From assembly GCA_963377175.1 (NCBI GenBank), contig CAUJNA010000502.1, forward strand, positions 424,501-488,500: a stretch of 64,000 bases of DNA. Direction: 5' to 3'. Below are positions 25,701 to 37,700 of the stretch, piece after piece. Source of the DNA: Effrenium voratum (lineage: Eukaryota > Sar > Dinophyceae > Suessiales > Symbiodiniaceae). The translations under genes were made by a program, and so were the position numbers. Position 1 is the first letter of the stretch. Every line of letters starts with the position of its first letter. A model generated the notes under the pieces. That model ran no database searches and had not been told where the DNA came from. It was given only the letters and a program-made list of their open reading frames with translations.

Positions 25701-28700
25701 CTGTCCCGTGCACGGCCAAAGCGCCAGCCGTCCACCCGCCGCCAGCTCCTCATAGCTTCCCACCGAGTCCACCCGCAACTCCTGAAGAAGCTCAAGCGCA
25801 CCAAGCGCAATATCTCACTGGCTGAGTGGATGGCCCAAAAAAAGTCAAACTTTTCTGTACCACTAAAATGGCCCTCCCAAAAAGTTTAAAGTTCATGAAC
25901 TCAGGAAGTGAGATATTGGGGCACGACTTTCTACAACACAGATGATTAAATACCTAGTATCACCAGGTGCACGTACAATTACGTGTATATATATATATAA
26001 AGACACACACCCAAAAGGACAGTTCCACATAGAGAGCCGGCAAGTTGCTACAAATCAAGAGCCGCTTGCTGGCAACTCAAGAGCCGCTTGCGCTCCCCTG
26101 AAGACCTTTCCGATCGCGAGATCCCTGGGCCTCGGAAGCCCAAGCAAATGGACTCTTGGGCGATCGATTCGGCGGTATGGGCTTCGGCAGAGAACGAAGC
26201 TTCCCTGAGGCTCGTTGCCACTATTTCCCCTTTGGAGAAAGAATCCTTGGACCTTCTAAAGTGCTGGGGATGCAGAAACAGAACACGCCTCAGACTAGCT
26301 TTGGTTGCAAGTGTCCATTGGACTAAGTTGGCTTAATCCAACAAAAGACCCAGGAAGCAAACCTAAATGGGTGCTTCCAAAAGACGGTGGCTCCCTTTTG
26401 GGCTGGTAAACGGCAACCAACCGGAAACCAAGCACCAACATGCAGCCAGGTGATTGGCCCAAGCGCATTTTGATTCGAATCTGCAAAGTTTGGAGCTCGC
26501 CCAAACCCCCGAAGCGTCCCCGACCAGAATCCCTCGGACCCCAACACCGGGCACCCAAGGCCCAACTCCACCACCCAAACCCCTCCCCCCGTCCCCGTCC
26601 CCGTCCCACCCACCCGTGAAGTTGATGTCCCATTCTTTCAAGCATCGTTCTCTTCGGAAAGATTCGGCGCCCTGGGTTCAGAATGGTTGCAAGTAACCCT
26701 GAGCCCTCACCCACAACTTCTGCCTTCAAAATCTTTGGGATCAATATGTGTTGGGTTCACATTTCTGGGGCCAGAATGCCGTGCCTTCAACGGGCTCGAA
26801 ATTCCGGGAGCACAAGTTCTTCAAAACTCCAAATCCCTCAAACTCCGCGGAACTCGGAATTCTTGGAAGTAAGCCCCCAAAATCCATCAAAATCCATCGA
26901 ACTGGGGTCAGAACTGTTGCAAGTCACTGGCCAACTCCTTCCAACTCCTGAGTTGTTCAGTGACCCTGGAAAAAAAGAATTGGACCCCTTTTTGTGGAAC
27001 ACCGAATTCTTAATGAGGCAGCCACCCAAAAAAAGGGGAAAATAATCGGTGCCACTGAACGACTGAGACTATCCAACTCGCCTTTCCCTCCGCGCGCATG
27101 GCGATGATGCGGTCGCAGCGCTGGAGCCAGGGCCCAGGGTCGCTGGACACGAAGACCGTGGCCAGGCCCTGCGGAATCCGGGTGGAAAAAAACAACTCCG
27201 CGCGAAACCATGGAGAAGGTACCGCGCCACAAAAAAAAAAAAACACACCACCAATCTTGGGGTATATGGCTGCTCAAAAAAAACGGTACCAAAATGGAAC
27301 CTTGGTAAGCGGAAACATGGACCAAAACCTCCGTAACCCCTCCTGTAGAGGTGTTGTTTTATTCTTTGTATGCTTTGTATGGGGCTTTTAGGGGGTTAAA
27401 TCCCTGGATGCCATAAGAGTTGCAAGTACCTGGACCGAAACTACCCATCAAAAGAAAGAAGTCACCCCATAGGTTTGTGGCCATATCCAAGTTGTAGGGG
27501 TATTTTGTTGGGGGGTCCAGGTACCTCTTTCCTGACAATCGTGGAAGTGGAGGAGTCCTCTTAAGAGGATTGGCTTCCAATACCCTCCTTTCCACTTCCA
27601 CAACTCGGCGAAAGACGGTAAGCCAGCCACACTCAACCACAAAACCGTGGATTTTGTTGCGGGACATGAGGGTTTCACAGGCGTGGCCATCCGAAATGGC
27701 CTGGGGTCAAAGGATTTTCAGTCTCAGAGCCCTTCAAGCGAGTGGAGCTCTCCCTTCAACTCCTTGGTCTCCAAAGCTCGAGGCTGCTGGCAAAGTCGAG
27801 GCGAGGATCAGCTGGAGGACATGCCATTCAAATTGGCCAAACAGATCTTCAAAATAAGAGGGGGAAATACTTTTTTCAGAGTCCTGCACTAGAGCCAAGC
27901 TGAAACCAATGGGGCCCAATCTTTGTAGCAACCAGCAATCCCATTTGACACCTGTGAGCAGTCAGCCACATAGGACCCCGATTGTGGTTTACCCAGTTCC
28001 AACCAGATCTATGCGCTGACTGTACCTACTGGCTGTGACTCACCATATGAGCCACGCTCCACATTTACTGCGTGCCCTAATGTCAATGGATTTTGGTGAG
28101 TAACCTGGTGGCAATTTGGTTTCGGGTACCCAATGTCGTTCCCATCACAGGACACGCCGATGAATATTGACCGTTCATATGCCAAAATCTGCAAATCCTA
28201 CAATATGTCCAACACCTGAAATGTTTCCCCTGAAAATGCATTTTTCATGCTTGACCTAATGATTGAATGGGATTTAACAGTGATCCTTACATTACACACC
28301 TGATTATTGCAACTTGTAAATGGTGGTTTCCCTTTGTTTTGGTAAGAAAAAACAACATGCTTCAAATGGTGGCAAAAAAAATGTATCTTCTAAGGAGCCC
28401 TGCTGAAATGAACACCCCGACTGCCAACCTACCCGGTCTGAAGCAAAAACTTCTCAGCCCAGGCACATAGAAACCCCCAGTTCATGCCTTGATACGTCCC
28501 AACCCTCGGTTGCGAAATCTGCAAAGCCCTCCTAAGTGACTAACTTTTAGTGGTTTAACGGAAAACCCATTAGCTGGCAAAAAGTCAAAGTCCTAACATC
28601 CAAGCAAAATGCACCAAAGAACCCTCTCATTTGGGGGCTTCTTACTACTACTTGGCTCCTCTGAAAAGGCAACATTAAGTCCAAAAACCGGAAGTGGAGC

Positions 28701-31700
28701 GACAACTCTGCCATTTGGCTTCCCTCTCGGTGGTTTGGAGATTAGGGTTGGTGCCCCTTTCACCCACCAGAACCTGCGTGTTTCTGCCAATACCAATAAA
28801 ACAACGCATACAACCCCCCTGCTTCTTATCAAATGCATAGAACAACCTTGTAGTTAAAATCCAACTCCAAACCAATTGCTGATCCGCACCACCTTTGGCT
28901 TGGCTCCACCTTTGGCTTGGCTCCACCTTTGGCTCCCTGTGCCGGCCTTCAACGGCCCATTGAGGCAGTTGTTCATCACCTCCAGCGTGACTCGTGGGTC
29001 CAGCGCCGCGGTGACGTCGTCCAGCACGCAGGCGCACACCTCGCCTCGCGCGCTTCGCGAGCGCCAGGCAGCGCCGGGCGGGCGCCAGGTTTCAGGCTGC
29101 GTCTTCGTTTTGGGGGGACGCCGTGTTTGGGCGGTTGGAAAGGGACACCAGTTCTTAGGCTTGAGAAACCATCCAAAGGGCAATTGAGAAATTTGTAGAG
29201 CCATCCAATGGGAAACCAATTCTTAGGTTTCACCATTTGTACCAACCAAAGAGGGACGAAAAGGATGCCGAAAGTGACTGAGTGTTTAAGGAAACTAAAC
29301 GGAAACCATTTGGGGGGTCCTCGAGCTGCCCAGGTTTTGACGCATTTTGCGTTTACGGCTACTTCTCGATGGCGTAGTTCCTTTTGGTAGGCTTAAAAAA
29401 CAAACTAAAAGAGGATCGCCATTTTGCGAGGCCCCTCTTTTCCCCCCCCCCCCCAGATTTTACCACAATCAAAGTCTGCAACCTAGCTAGCCTATTTGCA
29501 ACTGCGCTACCTAGGTTGCCATTTCTCCATAAGTGTCAAAATCACCCCCTAAGGGACAGGTTAAAGGAAAACATCCCCGGCTGCAGACTTTGATAACCCA
29601 TCAAGGATTGTCACCCTTGTTTTGGGAGTAACTTTCCCAGTAAGTTTGACCATGTACCTTTTCTGGGTGTCCCCCACAAATATTCTGTGAGCAATGAATT
29701 CGCCCCATTTTCCGTGAAAACGTGTTTGGGGGATTGGAATGCTTCGACCAACATACGATACTACTGGTTCTTCCAGCTGGTAGTGCTGCTTCAACCGATT
29801 TCGGGCACCATGATCGACTATCCCTTGATGATGTGATGAGGAATTACTTGTGGGGTGGTTATGGAGGTCGGCGTTGTGGGCTTGACCTCACTAGGACATG
29901 GGCCTTGGCTTGCTGGTACTTATGCTGCCTAGGTCCTTGCGCTACCACAAAGCTTTAGGGAGGAGGGTGCAGTTTGGCGTGGCCCCCATTTCGCTTTTGT
30001 AGGCGCGACGCGGTAACAAAGGGGTCGTTTGAGCATGGGCACGACTGGCAGCTTTAACGTAGCGACCCCTGTTTCTGCTTCACGTAAACTTAGCCCACAT
30101 CTGGGGTACACACAAAAAGCAGCTTCTGCCAACAATATTATTCAGTCAACCTAAAACCTATCAATGGCAAAGGAACCTTCAAATTCTTACACTTTGAACT
30201 TCATATAACTGGTCATTTGTTTGTAATCCGGTTGTATATTGTTGAACAATGGATCTTCGCATCTGTGCATGTCTGCTAATTTCACAACAGCTCCAAAAGC
30301 TGATACAAGTGATCCCCTTTGAAGAAACTTCACAGCTCGTTTACCCGCAGCTGAGCTCGCCATACAATATCTCGAACACATTTGTAAGGATTCACAATTG
30401 CGGGCTATCGATGGCACCCAGTAGAATTCTACGAAACCCTTTGGTGAATAATCTCAAGTGTGGATTCATGTCCAGCCACCTAGGTCTTTCCCGATCGCAA
30501 TCCCTAATTCGCCATATTAAGTGGGGATTCATGTCCAGCCACGTGCTTCCCCAAATCCCTACTTCGCCACTTCCTCCCTGGTAATTCCCTTCCAGCCGCT
30601 TCAACCGGCCCCCGGCTCCAACCGTCAGCTCGCTCCCACCCACCGCTCCAACCGCTCCAACCGGCGGCCCGCCCCGCGCGCGGCCTCGGCGCTGCGCCTT
30701 GTACATGGCCCGCGCCAAGGCGAGCCGCGCCTGCTGGCCCCCGCTCAGCGAGGTGCCGCTCACCTCGCTGCAAGAGACGACGTCTGGCCGCGCGGCCGCG
30801 CGCGGCGGGGAATTGGGGGGGGGCGCTCTGTTTTGGGGTGGGTTTGGTAGGGCAACCAGAAGGAAGCCGCCCATTTTGGGGGGGGCGGGTTGAAAAAACA
30901 ACACCCTTCCCCCCCCCGTCTGTCTAAAAGGGTGAAAGGGCGCGTATGTTTTATACATGTGAAAGGGCTCATGACAACCAGTATGTTGTGGCCCCCGAAT
31001 ATGGGATCGAGAAAGCTGTTCAAATGCCCCTATCAGCAAAACCGGTTACTCTTGCGGGGTTCGGAAGCTTGATTTCCCACTTCGTTCAACCATCATTCCT
31101 TTCAACAACGAGTGGTTTACTTTTTGCTTTTCTGGCTCTTTTCCTGGCTGGGTGTGGTTTACAGGTAAGAATCCCGGACCACAGCCACCTAGCCCTGAGC
31201 CAAGACTTCACTTAGCTGTGGGTCAAAAATAGGTACCCAAAATGGCTTGCCCTGGTAAACTGAAACATGGACCAGAACCTGCGGTCCGATTCCTGGTGGC
31301 TGAGTCTTGACCCATACCCACTTGGGCTTGGTTGACGCTGGGCTTGGGGAGCAAAAAATAAATAAATTTCAGCAGTGAAGTGGTTGGATATTTCCACCAC
31401 TAAACCACCATGTCAGATCAAAAAGGTGTCAAATGTTTCCAACCACCATAAGCAAAAATGAAAAAATGTGTGTCCCCACAACTTGTGTGTCCCCAGAACT
31501 TCCCAGGTTGGATCGCATTTCCCGCCTCATCCTCCGCCTCGGCGAAGTCCACGGCCGCGGCGGCCAGGGCCGTGGAGAAGGCGGCCTGCCGGCGCCCCGA
31601 CGGCCGTCCCGACGGCCGTAGCGCCGTCGCAACGGCCTCTCCCCTTTGACACCGGCCGTTCTATGAGGTTAGAGGTTAAAGGTTAGGGTTAGAGGTTGGG

Positions 31701-34700
31701 GTTAGAGGTTAGGGTTAGAGGTTACAGGTTAGGGTTAGAGGTTAGGGTTAGAGGTTAGGGTTAGAGGTTAAAGGTTAGAATTAGAGGTTAGGGTTAGAGG
31801 TTAGGGTTAGAGGTTAAAGGTTAGGGTTAGAGGTTCGGGTTAGAGGTTAAAGGTTAGGGTTAGAGGTTAGGGTTAGAGGTTAGGGTTAGAGGTTAAAGGT
31901 TAGGGTTACGAGGTCAGGGTTAGAGTTAGGGTTAGAGGTTAAAGGAGGGTTAGGGTTAGAGATTGGGGTTAGAGGTTAGGGTTAGAGGTTAAAGGTTAGG
32001 GTTACAGGGTAGGGTTAGAGGTTAAAGGTTAGGGTTAGATTTTAGGGTCAAAGGTTAAAGGTTAGGGTTAGGGGTTAGGGGTTAAAGGTTAGGGTTAGAG
32101 GTTAGGGTTAGAGGTCAAAGGTTCGGGTTAGAGGTTAGGGTTAGAGGTTAAAGGTCAGGGTTAGAGGTTAGGGTTAGAGGTTAGGGTTAGGTTAGGGTTA
32201 GAGGTTGGGGTTAGAGGTTAGGGTTAGAGGTTAGGGATAGAGGTTAAAGGTTCGGGTTAAAGGTTAGGGTTAGAGGTTAGGGTTAGAGGTTTAAAGGTTA
32301 GGGTTGGAAATTAAATATTTGGGTTAGAGTTGGAGGTTAAAGGTTAGGGTTAGAGGTTAGAAATTACAGGTTAGGGTTAGAGGTTAAAGGTTAGGGTCAG
32401 AGGTTAGGGTTAGAGGTTAGGGTTAGAGGTTAGGGTTAGAGGTTAGGGTTAGAGGTTGAAGGTTAGGGATAGAGGTTAGGGTTAGAGGTTAGGGATAGAG
32501 GTTAGGGTTAGAGGTTAAAGGTTAGGGTTAGAGGTTAGGGTTCGGGGTTAGAGGTTAGGGTTAGATAGGGTTAGAGGTTAGGGTTAGAGGTTTAAGGTTC
32601 GGGAAAGAGGTTAAAGGAAAGGCTTAGAGGTTAGGGTTTGGGGTTAGAGGTAAGGGTTAGAGGTTGAAGGTTAGGGTGAGAGGTTGGGGTGGGGGTGAAA
32701 GGGGGGTGAAGGTTAGGGTTAGAGGTTAGGGTTAGAGGTTAAAGGTTAGGGTTAGAGGTTAGGGTTAGAGGTTAGGGCTAGAGGTTTAAAAGTTAGGGTT
32801 AGAGGTTAAATGTTTGGGTTAGAGGTCGGGTTAGAGGTTAGGGTTAGAGGTTAGGGTTAGGGGTAAAGGTAACGGTAAGAGGTTAGGGTTAGAGGTTAAA
32901 GGTTAGGGTTAGAGGTTCGGGTTCGAAGCTAAAGGTTAGGGTTAGAGGTTACAGGTTAGGTTTAGAGGTTAGGGTTAGAGGTTAGGAGAAGTTAAAGGTT
33001 AGGGTTAGAGGTTCGGGTTAGAGGTTAAAGGTTAGGGTTAGAGGTCAGGGTTAGAGGTTAAGGGTTAGGGGTTAGGGTTAGAGGTTAGGGTTAGAGGTTA
33101 AAGGTTAGGGTTAGAGGTTAGAGTTGGAGGTTGAAGGTTAGGGTTAGAGGTTAGGGTTAGAGGTTAAAGGTTAAAGTTAGAGGTTAGGGTTAGAGATTGA
33201 AGGTTAGGGTTAGAGGTTAAGGTTAGAGGTTAGGGTTAGAGGTCACGTTTGGGTTAGAGGTTAGGGTTGGAGGTTAAAGGTTAGGATTAGAGGTTCAAGG
33301 TTAGGGTTCGAGGTTGGGGTTAGAGGTTAAAGGTTAGGGTTAGAGGTTAAGGTTAGAGGTTAAAGGTTAGGGTTAGAAGTTAGGGTTAGAGGTTAAAGGT
33401 TAGGGTTGGAGGTTAGGGTTGGAGGTTAAAGGTTAGGGTTAGAGGTTAGGGTTAGAGGGGTTGGAGGTTAGGGTTAGAGGTTGAAGGTTAGGGTTAGAGG
33501 TTATGGTTAAAGGTTAAGGTTAGAGGTTAAAGGTTAGGGCAAGGTTAATGGTTAGGGTTAGAGGTTAAAGGTTAGAGGTTAAAGGTTCGGGTTAGAGGTT
33601 AGGGTTAGAGGTTTAGGTTAGAGGTTAATGGTTAGGGTTAGAGGTTAAGGTTAGAGGTTAAAGGTTAGGGTTAGAGGTTAGGGTTAGAGGTTAAAGGTTA
33701 GGGTTAGAGGTTAGGGTTAGAGGTTAGAGGTTGCTGCTGCTGCCGACGGGAACCAGGGAAGCCTGGCCGAGGGAGCAGCAGCCCTCGCACCCACGGCGGG
33801 TGAGGTTGCTGGGACGTTGGCTAGAGGTTAGAGGTTAGGGTTAGAGGTTAAAGGTTAGATTAGAGGTTAGGGTTAGAGGTTAAAGGTTAGGGATAGAAGT
33901 TAGGGTTAGAGGTTAGGGTTAGAGGTCAAAGGTTAGGGTTAGAGGTTAGGGTTAGGGGTTAAAGGTTAGGGTTAGAGGTTAAAGGTTAGGGTTAGAGGTT
34001 ACGGTTAGAGGTTAAAGGTTAGGGTTAGAGGTTAGGGTTAGAGGTTAAAGGTTAGGGTTAGAGGTTCGGGTTAGAGGTTAAAGGTTAGGGTTAGAGGTTA
34101 GGGCTAGAGGTTAAAGGTTAGGGTTAGAGGTTAGAGGTTAAAGGTTAGGGTTAGAGGTTAGGGTTAGAGGTTAAAGGTTAGGGTTAGAGGTTAAAGGTGG
34201 GTTAGAGGTTAAAGGTTAGGGTTAGAGGTTAGGGTTAGAGGTGAAAGGTTAGGGTGAAAGGTTAGGGTTAGAGGTTAGAGGTTAGAGGTTAGAGGTTAAA
34301 GGTTAGGGTTAGAGGTTCGGGTTAGAAGTTAAAGGTTGGGGTTAGAGGTTAAAGGTTCGGGTTAGAGGTTAGGGTTAGAGGTTAAAGGTTAGGGTTAGAG
34401 GTTAGGGTTAGAGGTTAAAGGTTAGGGTTAGAGGTTAGGGTTAGAGGATAAAGGTTAGGGTGAGAGGTTAGGGTCAGAGTTGAAGGTTAGGGTTAGATAG
34501 AGATTAAGGTTAGAGGTTAGGGTTAGAGGTTAAAGGTTAGGGTTAGAGGTTAGGGTTAGAGGTTAAAGGTTACGGTTAGAGGTTAAAGCTTAGGGTTAGA
34601 GGTTAGGGTTAGAGGTTGTTAGAGGTTAGGGTTGGAGGTTAAAGGTTCGAGGTTAAAGGTTAGGGTTAGAGGTTAGGGTTAGGCGTTAGGTTAGAGGTTA

Positions 34701-37700
34701 GAGGCTAGGGGTAGAGGTTAAAGGTTACGGTTACAGGTTAGGGTTAGAGGTTAAAGGTTAGGGTTAGAGGATAAATTAGAGGTTAGAGGTTGGGGTTAGA
34801 GGTTAGGGATAGAGGTTAAAGGTTAGGGGAGGTTAGGGTTAGGGGTGAAAGCTTAGGGCCAGGGGTTAGGGTTAGAGGTTAAAGGTTAGGGTTAGAGGTT
34901 AGGGTTTGAGGTTAAAGGTTAGGGTTAGAGGTTAAAGGTTAGAGGTTAAAGGTTAGGGTTAGAGGTTAAAGGTTAGAGGTTAAAGGTTAGGGTTAGAGGT
35001 TAGGGTTAGAGGTTAAAGGTTAGGGTTAGAGGTTAGGGTTAGAGGTTAAAGGTTAGGGTTAGAGGTTAAAGGTTAGAGGTTAAAGGTTCGGGTTAGAGGT
35101 TAGGGTTAGGTTAAAGGTTAAGGTTAGAGGTTAGGGTTAGAGGTTAAAGGTTAGGGTTAGAGGTTAAGGTTAGAGGTTAAAGGTTAGGGTTAGATGTTAG
35201 GGTTAGAGGTTACAGGTTAGGGTTAGAGGTTAGGGTTAGAGGTTGAAGGTTGGGGTTAGAGGTTAGGGTTAGAGGTTAAAGGTTAGGGTTAGAGGTTCGG
35301 GTTAGAGGTTAAAGGTTAGGGTTAGGGGTTAGGGTTAGAGGTTAAAGGTTAGGGTTAAAGGTTAGGGTTAGAGGTTAGGGTTAGAGGTTGAGGGTTAGGG
35401 TTAGAGGTTAGGGTTAGAGGTTCAAGGTTAGGGTTAGAGGTTAGGGCTAGAGGTTTAAAGGTTAGGGTTAGAGGTTCGGGTTAGAGGTTAGGGTTAGAGG
35501 TTAAAGGTTAGGGTTAGAGTTTAAAGGTTAGGGTTAGAGGTTAGGGTTACAGGTTAAAGGTTAGGGTTAGAGGTTAGGGTTAGAGGTTACAGGTTAGGGT
35601 TAGAGGTTAGGGTTAGAGGTTAAAGGTTAGGGTTAGAGGTTAGGGTTAGAGGTTAAAGGTTAGGGTTAGAGGTTAGGGTTAGAGGTTCAAGGTTAGGGTT
35701 AGAGGTTGTTAGAGGTTAGGGTTAGAGGTTAAAGGTTGGAGGTTAAAGGTTAGGGTTAGAGGCTAGGGTTAGACGTTAGGTTAGAGGTTAGAGGCTAGGG
35801 GTAGAGGCTAAAGGTTAGGGTTAGAGGTTAGGGTTAGAAGTTAAAAGTTTGGGTTAGAGGTTAGGGTTAGAGGTTAAAGGTTAGGGTTAGAGGTTAAAGG
35901 TTAGAGGTTAAAGGTTAGGGTTAGAGGTTAGGGTTAGAGGTTAAAGGTTAGGGTTAGAGGTTAGGGTTAGAGGTTAAAGGTTAGGGTTAGAGGTTAAAGA
36001 TGGGTAAGAGGTTAAAGGCTAGGGTTAGAGGTTAGGGTTAGGTAAAAGGTTAGGGTTAGAGGTTAGGGTTAGAGGTTAAAGGTCAGGGTTAGAGGTTAAG
36101 GTTAGGGTTAAAGGTGAGGGTTAGAGGTTAGGGTTAGAGGTTAGGGTTAGAGGTTAAAGGTTAGGGTTAGAGGTTCGGGTTAGAGGTTAAAGGTTAGGGT
36201 TAGAGGTTAGGGTTAGAGGTTAAAGGTTAGGGTTCAAGGTTAGGGTTAGAGTTTCAGGTTAGTGTTAGAGGTTAAAGGTTAGAGGTTGAAGGTTAGGGTT
36301 AGAGGTTAGGGTTAGAGGTTCAAGGTTAGGGTTAGAGATTAGGGTTAGAGGTTAAAGGTTAGGGTTAGAGGTTAGGGTTAGAGGTTAGAGGTTAGGGGTA
36401 GAGGCTAGGGTTAGAGGTCAAAGGTTAGGGTTAGAGGTTCGTCGGGTTAGAGGTTAAAGGTTAGGGTTAGAGGTTAGGGTTAGAGGTTAAAGGTTAGGGT
36501 TAGAGGTTAGGGTTAGAGGTTCAAAATTAGGGTTAGAGCTTAGGGTTAGAGGTTAAAGGTTAGGGTTAGAGGTTCAAGGTTAGGGTTAGAGGTTAGGGTT
36601 AGAGATTAAAGGTTAGGGTTAGAGGTTAGGGTTAGGGGTTAAAGGATAGGGTTAGGGGTTACGGTTACAAGTTAAAGGTTAGGGTTAGAGGTTAGGGTTA
36701 GAGGTTAGGGTTAGAGGTTACAGGTTAGGGTTAGAGGTTAGGGTTAGAGGTTAAAGGTTAGGGTTAGAGGTTAGGGTTAGAGGTTGAAGGTTAGGGTTAG
36801 AGGTTAGGGTTAGAGGTTAAAGGTTCGAGGTTAAAGGTTAGGGTTAGAGGTTAGGGTTAGACGTTAGGTTAGAGGTTAGAGGCTAGGGGTAGAGGTTAAA
36901 GGTTAGGGTTAGGGTTAGGGTTAGAGTAAAGGTTAGGGTTAGAGGTTAGGGTTAGAGGTTAGAGGTTGGGGTTAGAGGTTAGGGTTAGAGGTTAAAGGTT
37001 GGGGGAGGATAGGGTTAGGGTGTGAAAGCTTAAGGTTAGGGTTAGAGGAGGTTAGGGGTTAGGGTTAGAGGTTAAAGGTTAGGGTTAGAGGTTAGGGTTA
37101 GAGGTTAAAGGTTAGGGTTAAAGGTTAGGGTTAGAGGTAACAGGTTAGTGTTAGAGGTTAGGGTTTCGCGGTTGGAGGTTAGGGTTAGAGGTTAGGGTTA
37201 GAGGTTAAAGGTTAGGGTTAAAGGTTAGGGTTAGAGGTAACAGGTTAGTGTTAGAGGTTAGGGTTTCGCGGTTGGAGGTTAGGGTTAGAGGTTAGGGTTA
37301 GAGGTTAAAGGTTAGGGTTAAAGGTTAGGGTTAGAGGTAACAGGTTAGTGTTAGAGGTTAGGGTTTCGCGGTTGGAGGTTAGGGTTAGAGGTTAGGGTTA
37401 GAGGTTAAAGGTTAGGGTTAAAGGTTAGGGTTAGAGGTAACAGGTTAGTGTTAGAGGTTAGGGTTTCGCGGTTGGAGGTTAGGGTTAGAGGTTAGGGTTA
37501 GAGGTTAAAGGTTAGGGTTAAAGGTTAGGGTTAGAGGTAACAGGTTAGTGTTAGAGGTTAGGGTTTCGCGGTTGGAGGTTAGGGTTAGAGGTTAGGGTTT
37601 GAGGTTCAAGGTTAGGGTTAGAGGTTAGGGTTAGAGATTAAAGGTTAGGGTTAGAGGTTAGGGTTAGGGGTTAAAGGATAGGGTTAGAGGTTACGGTTAC

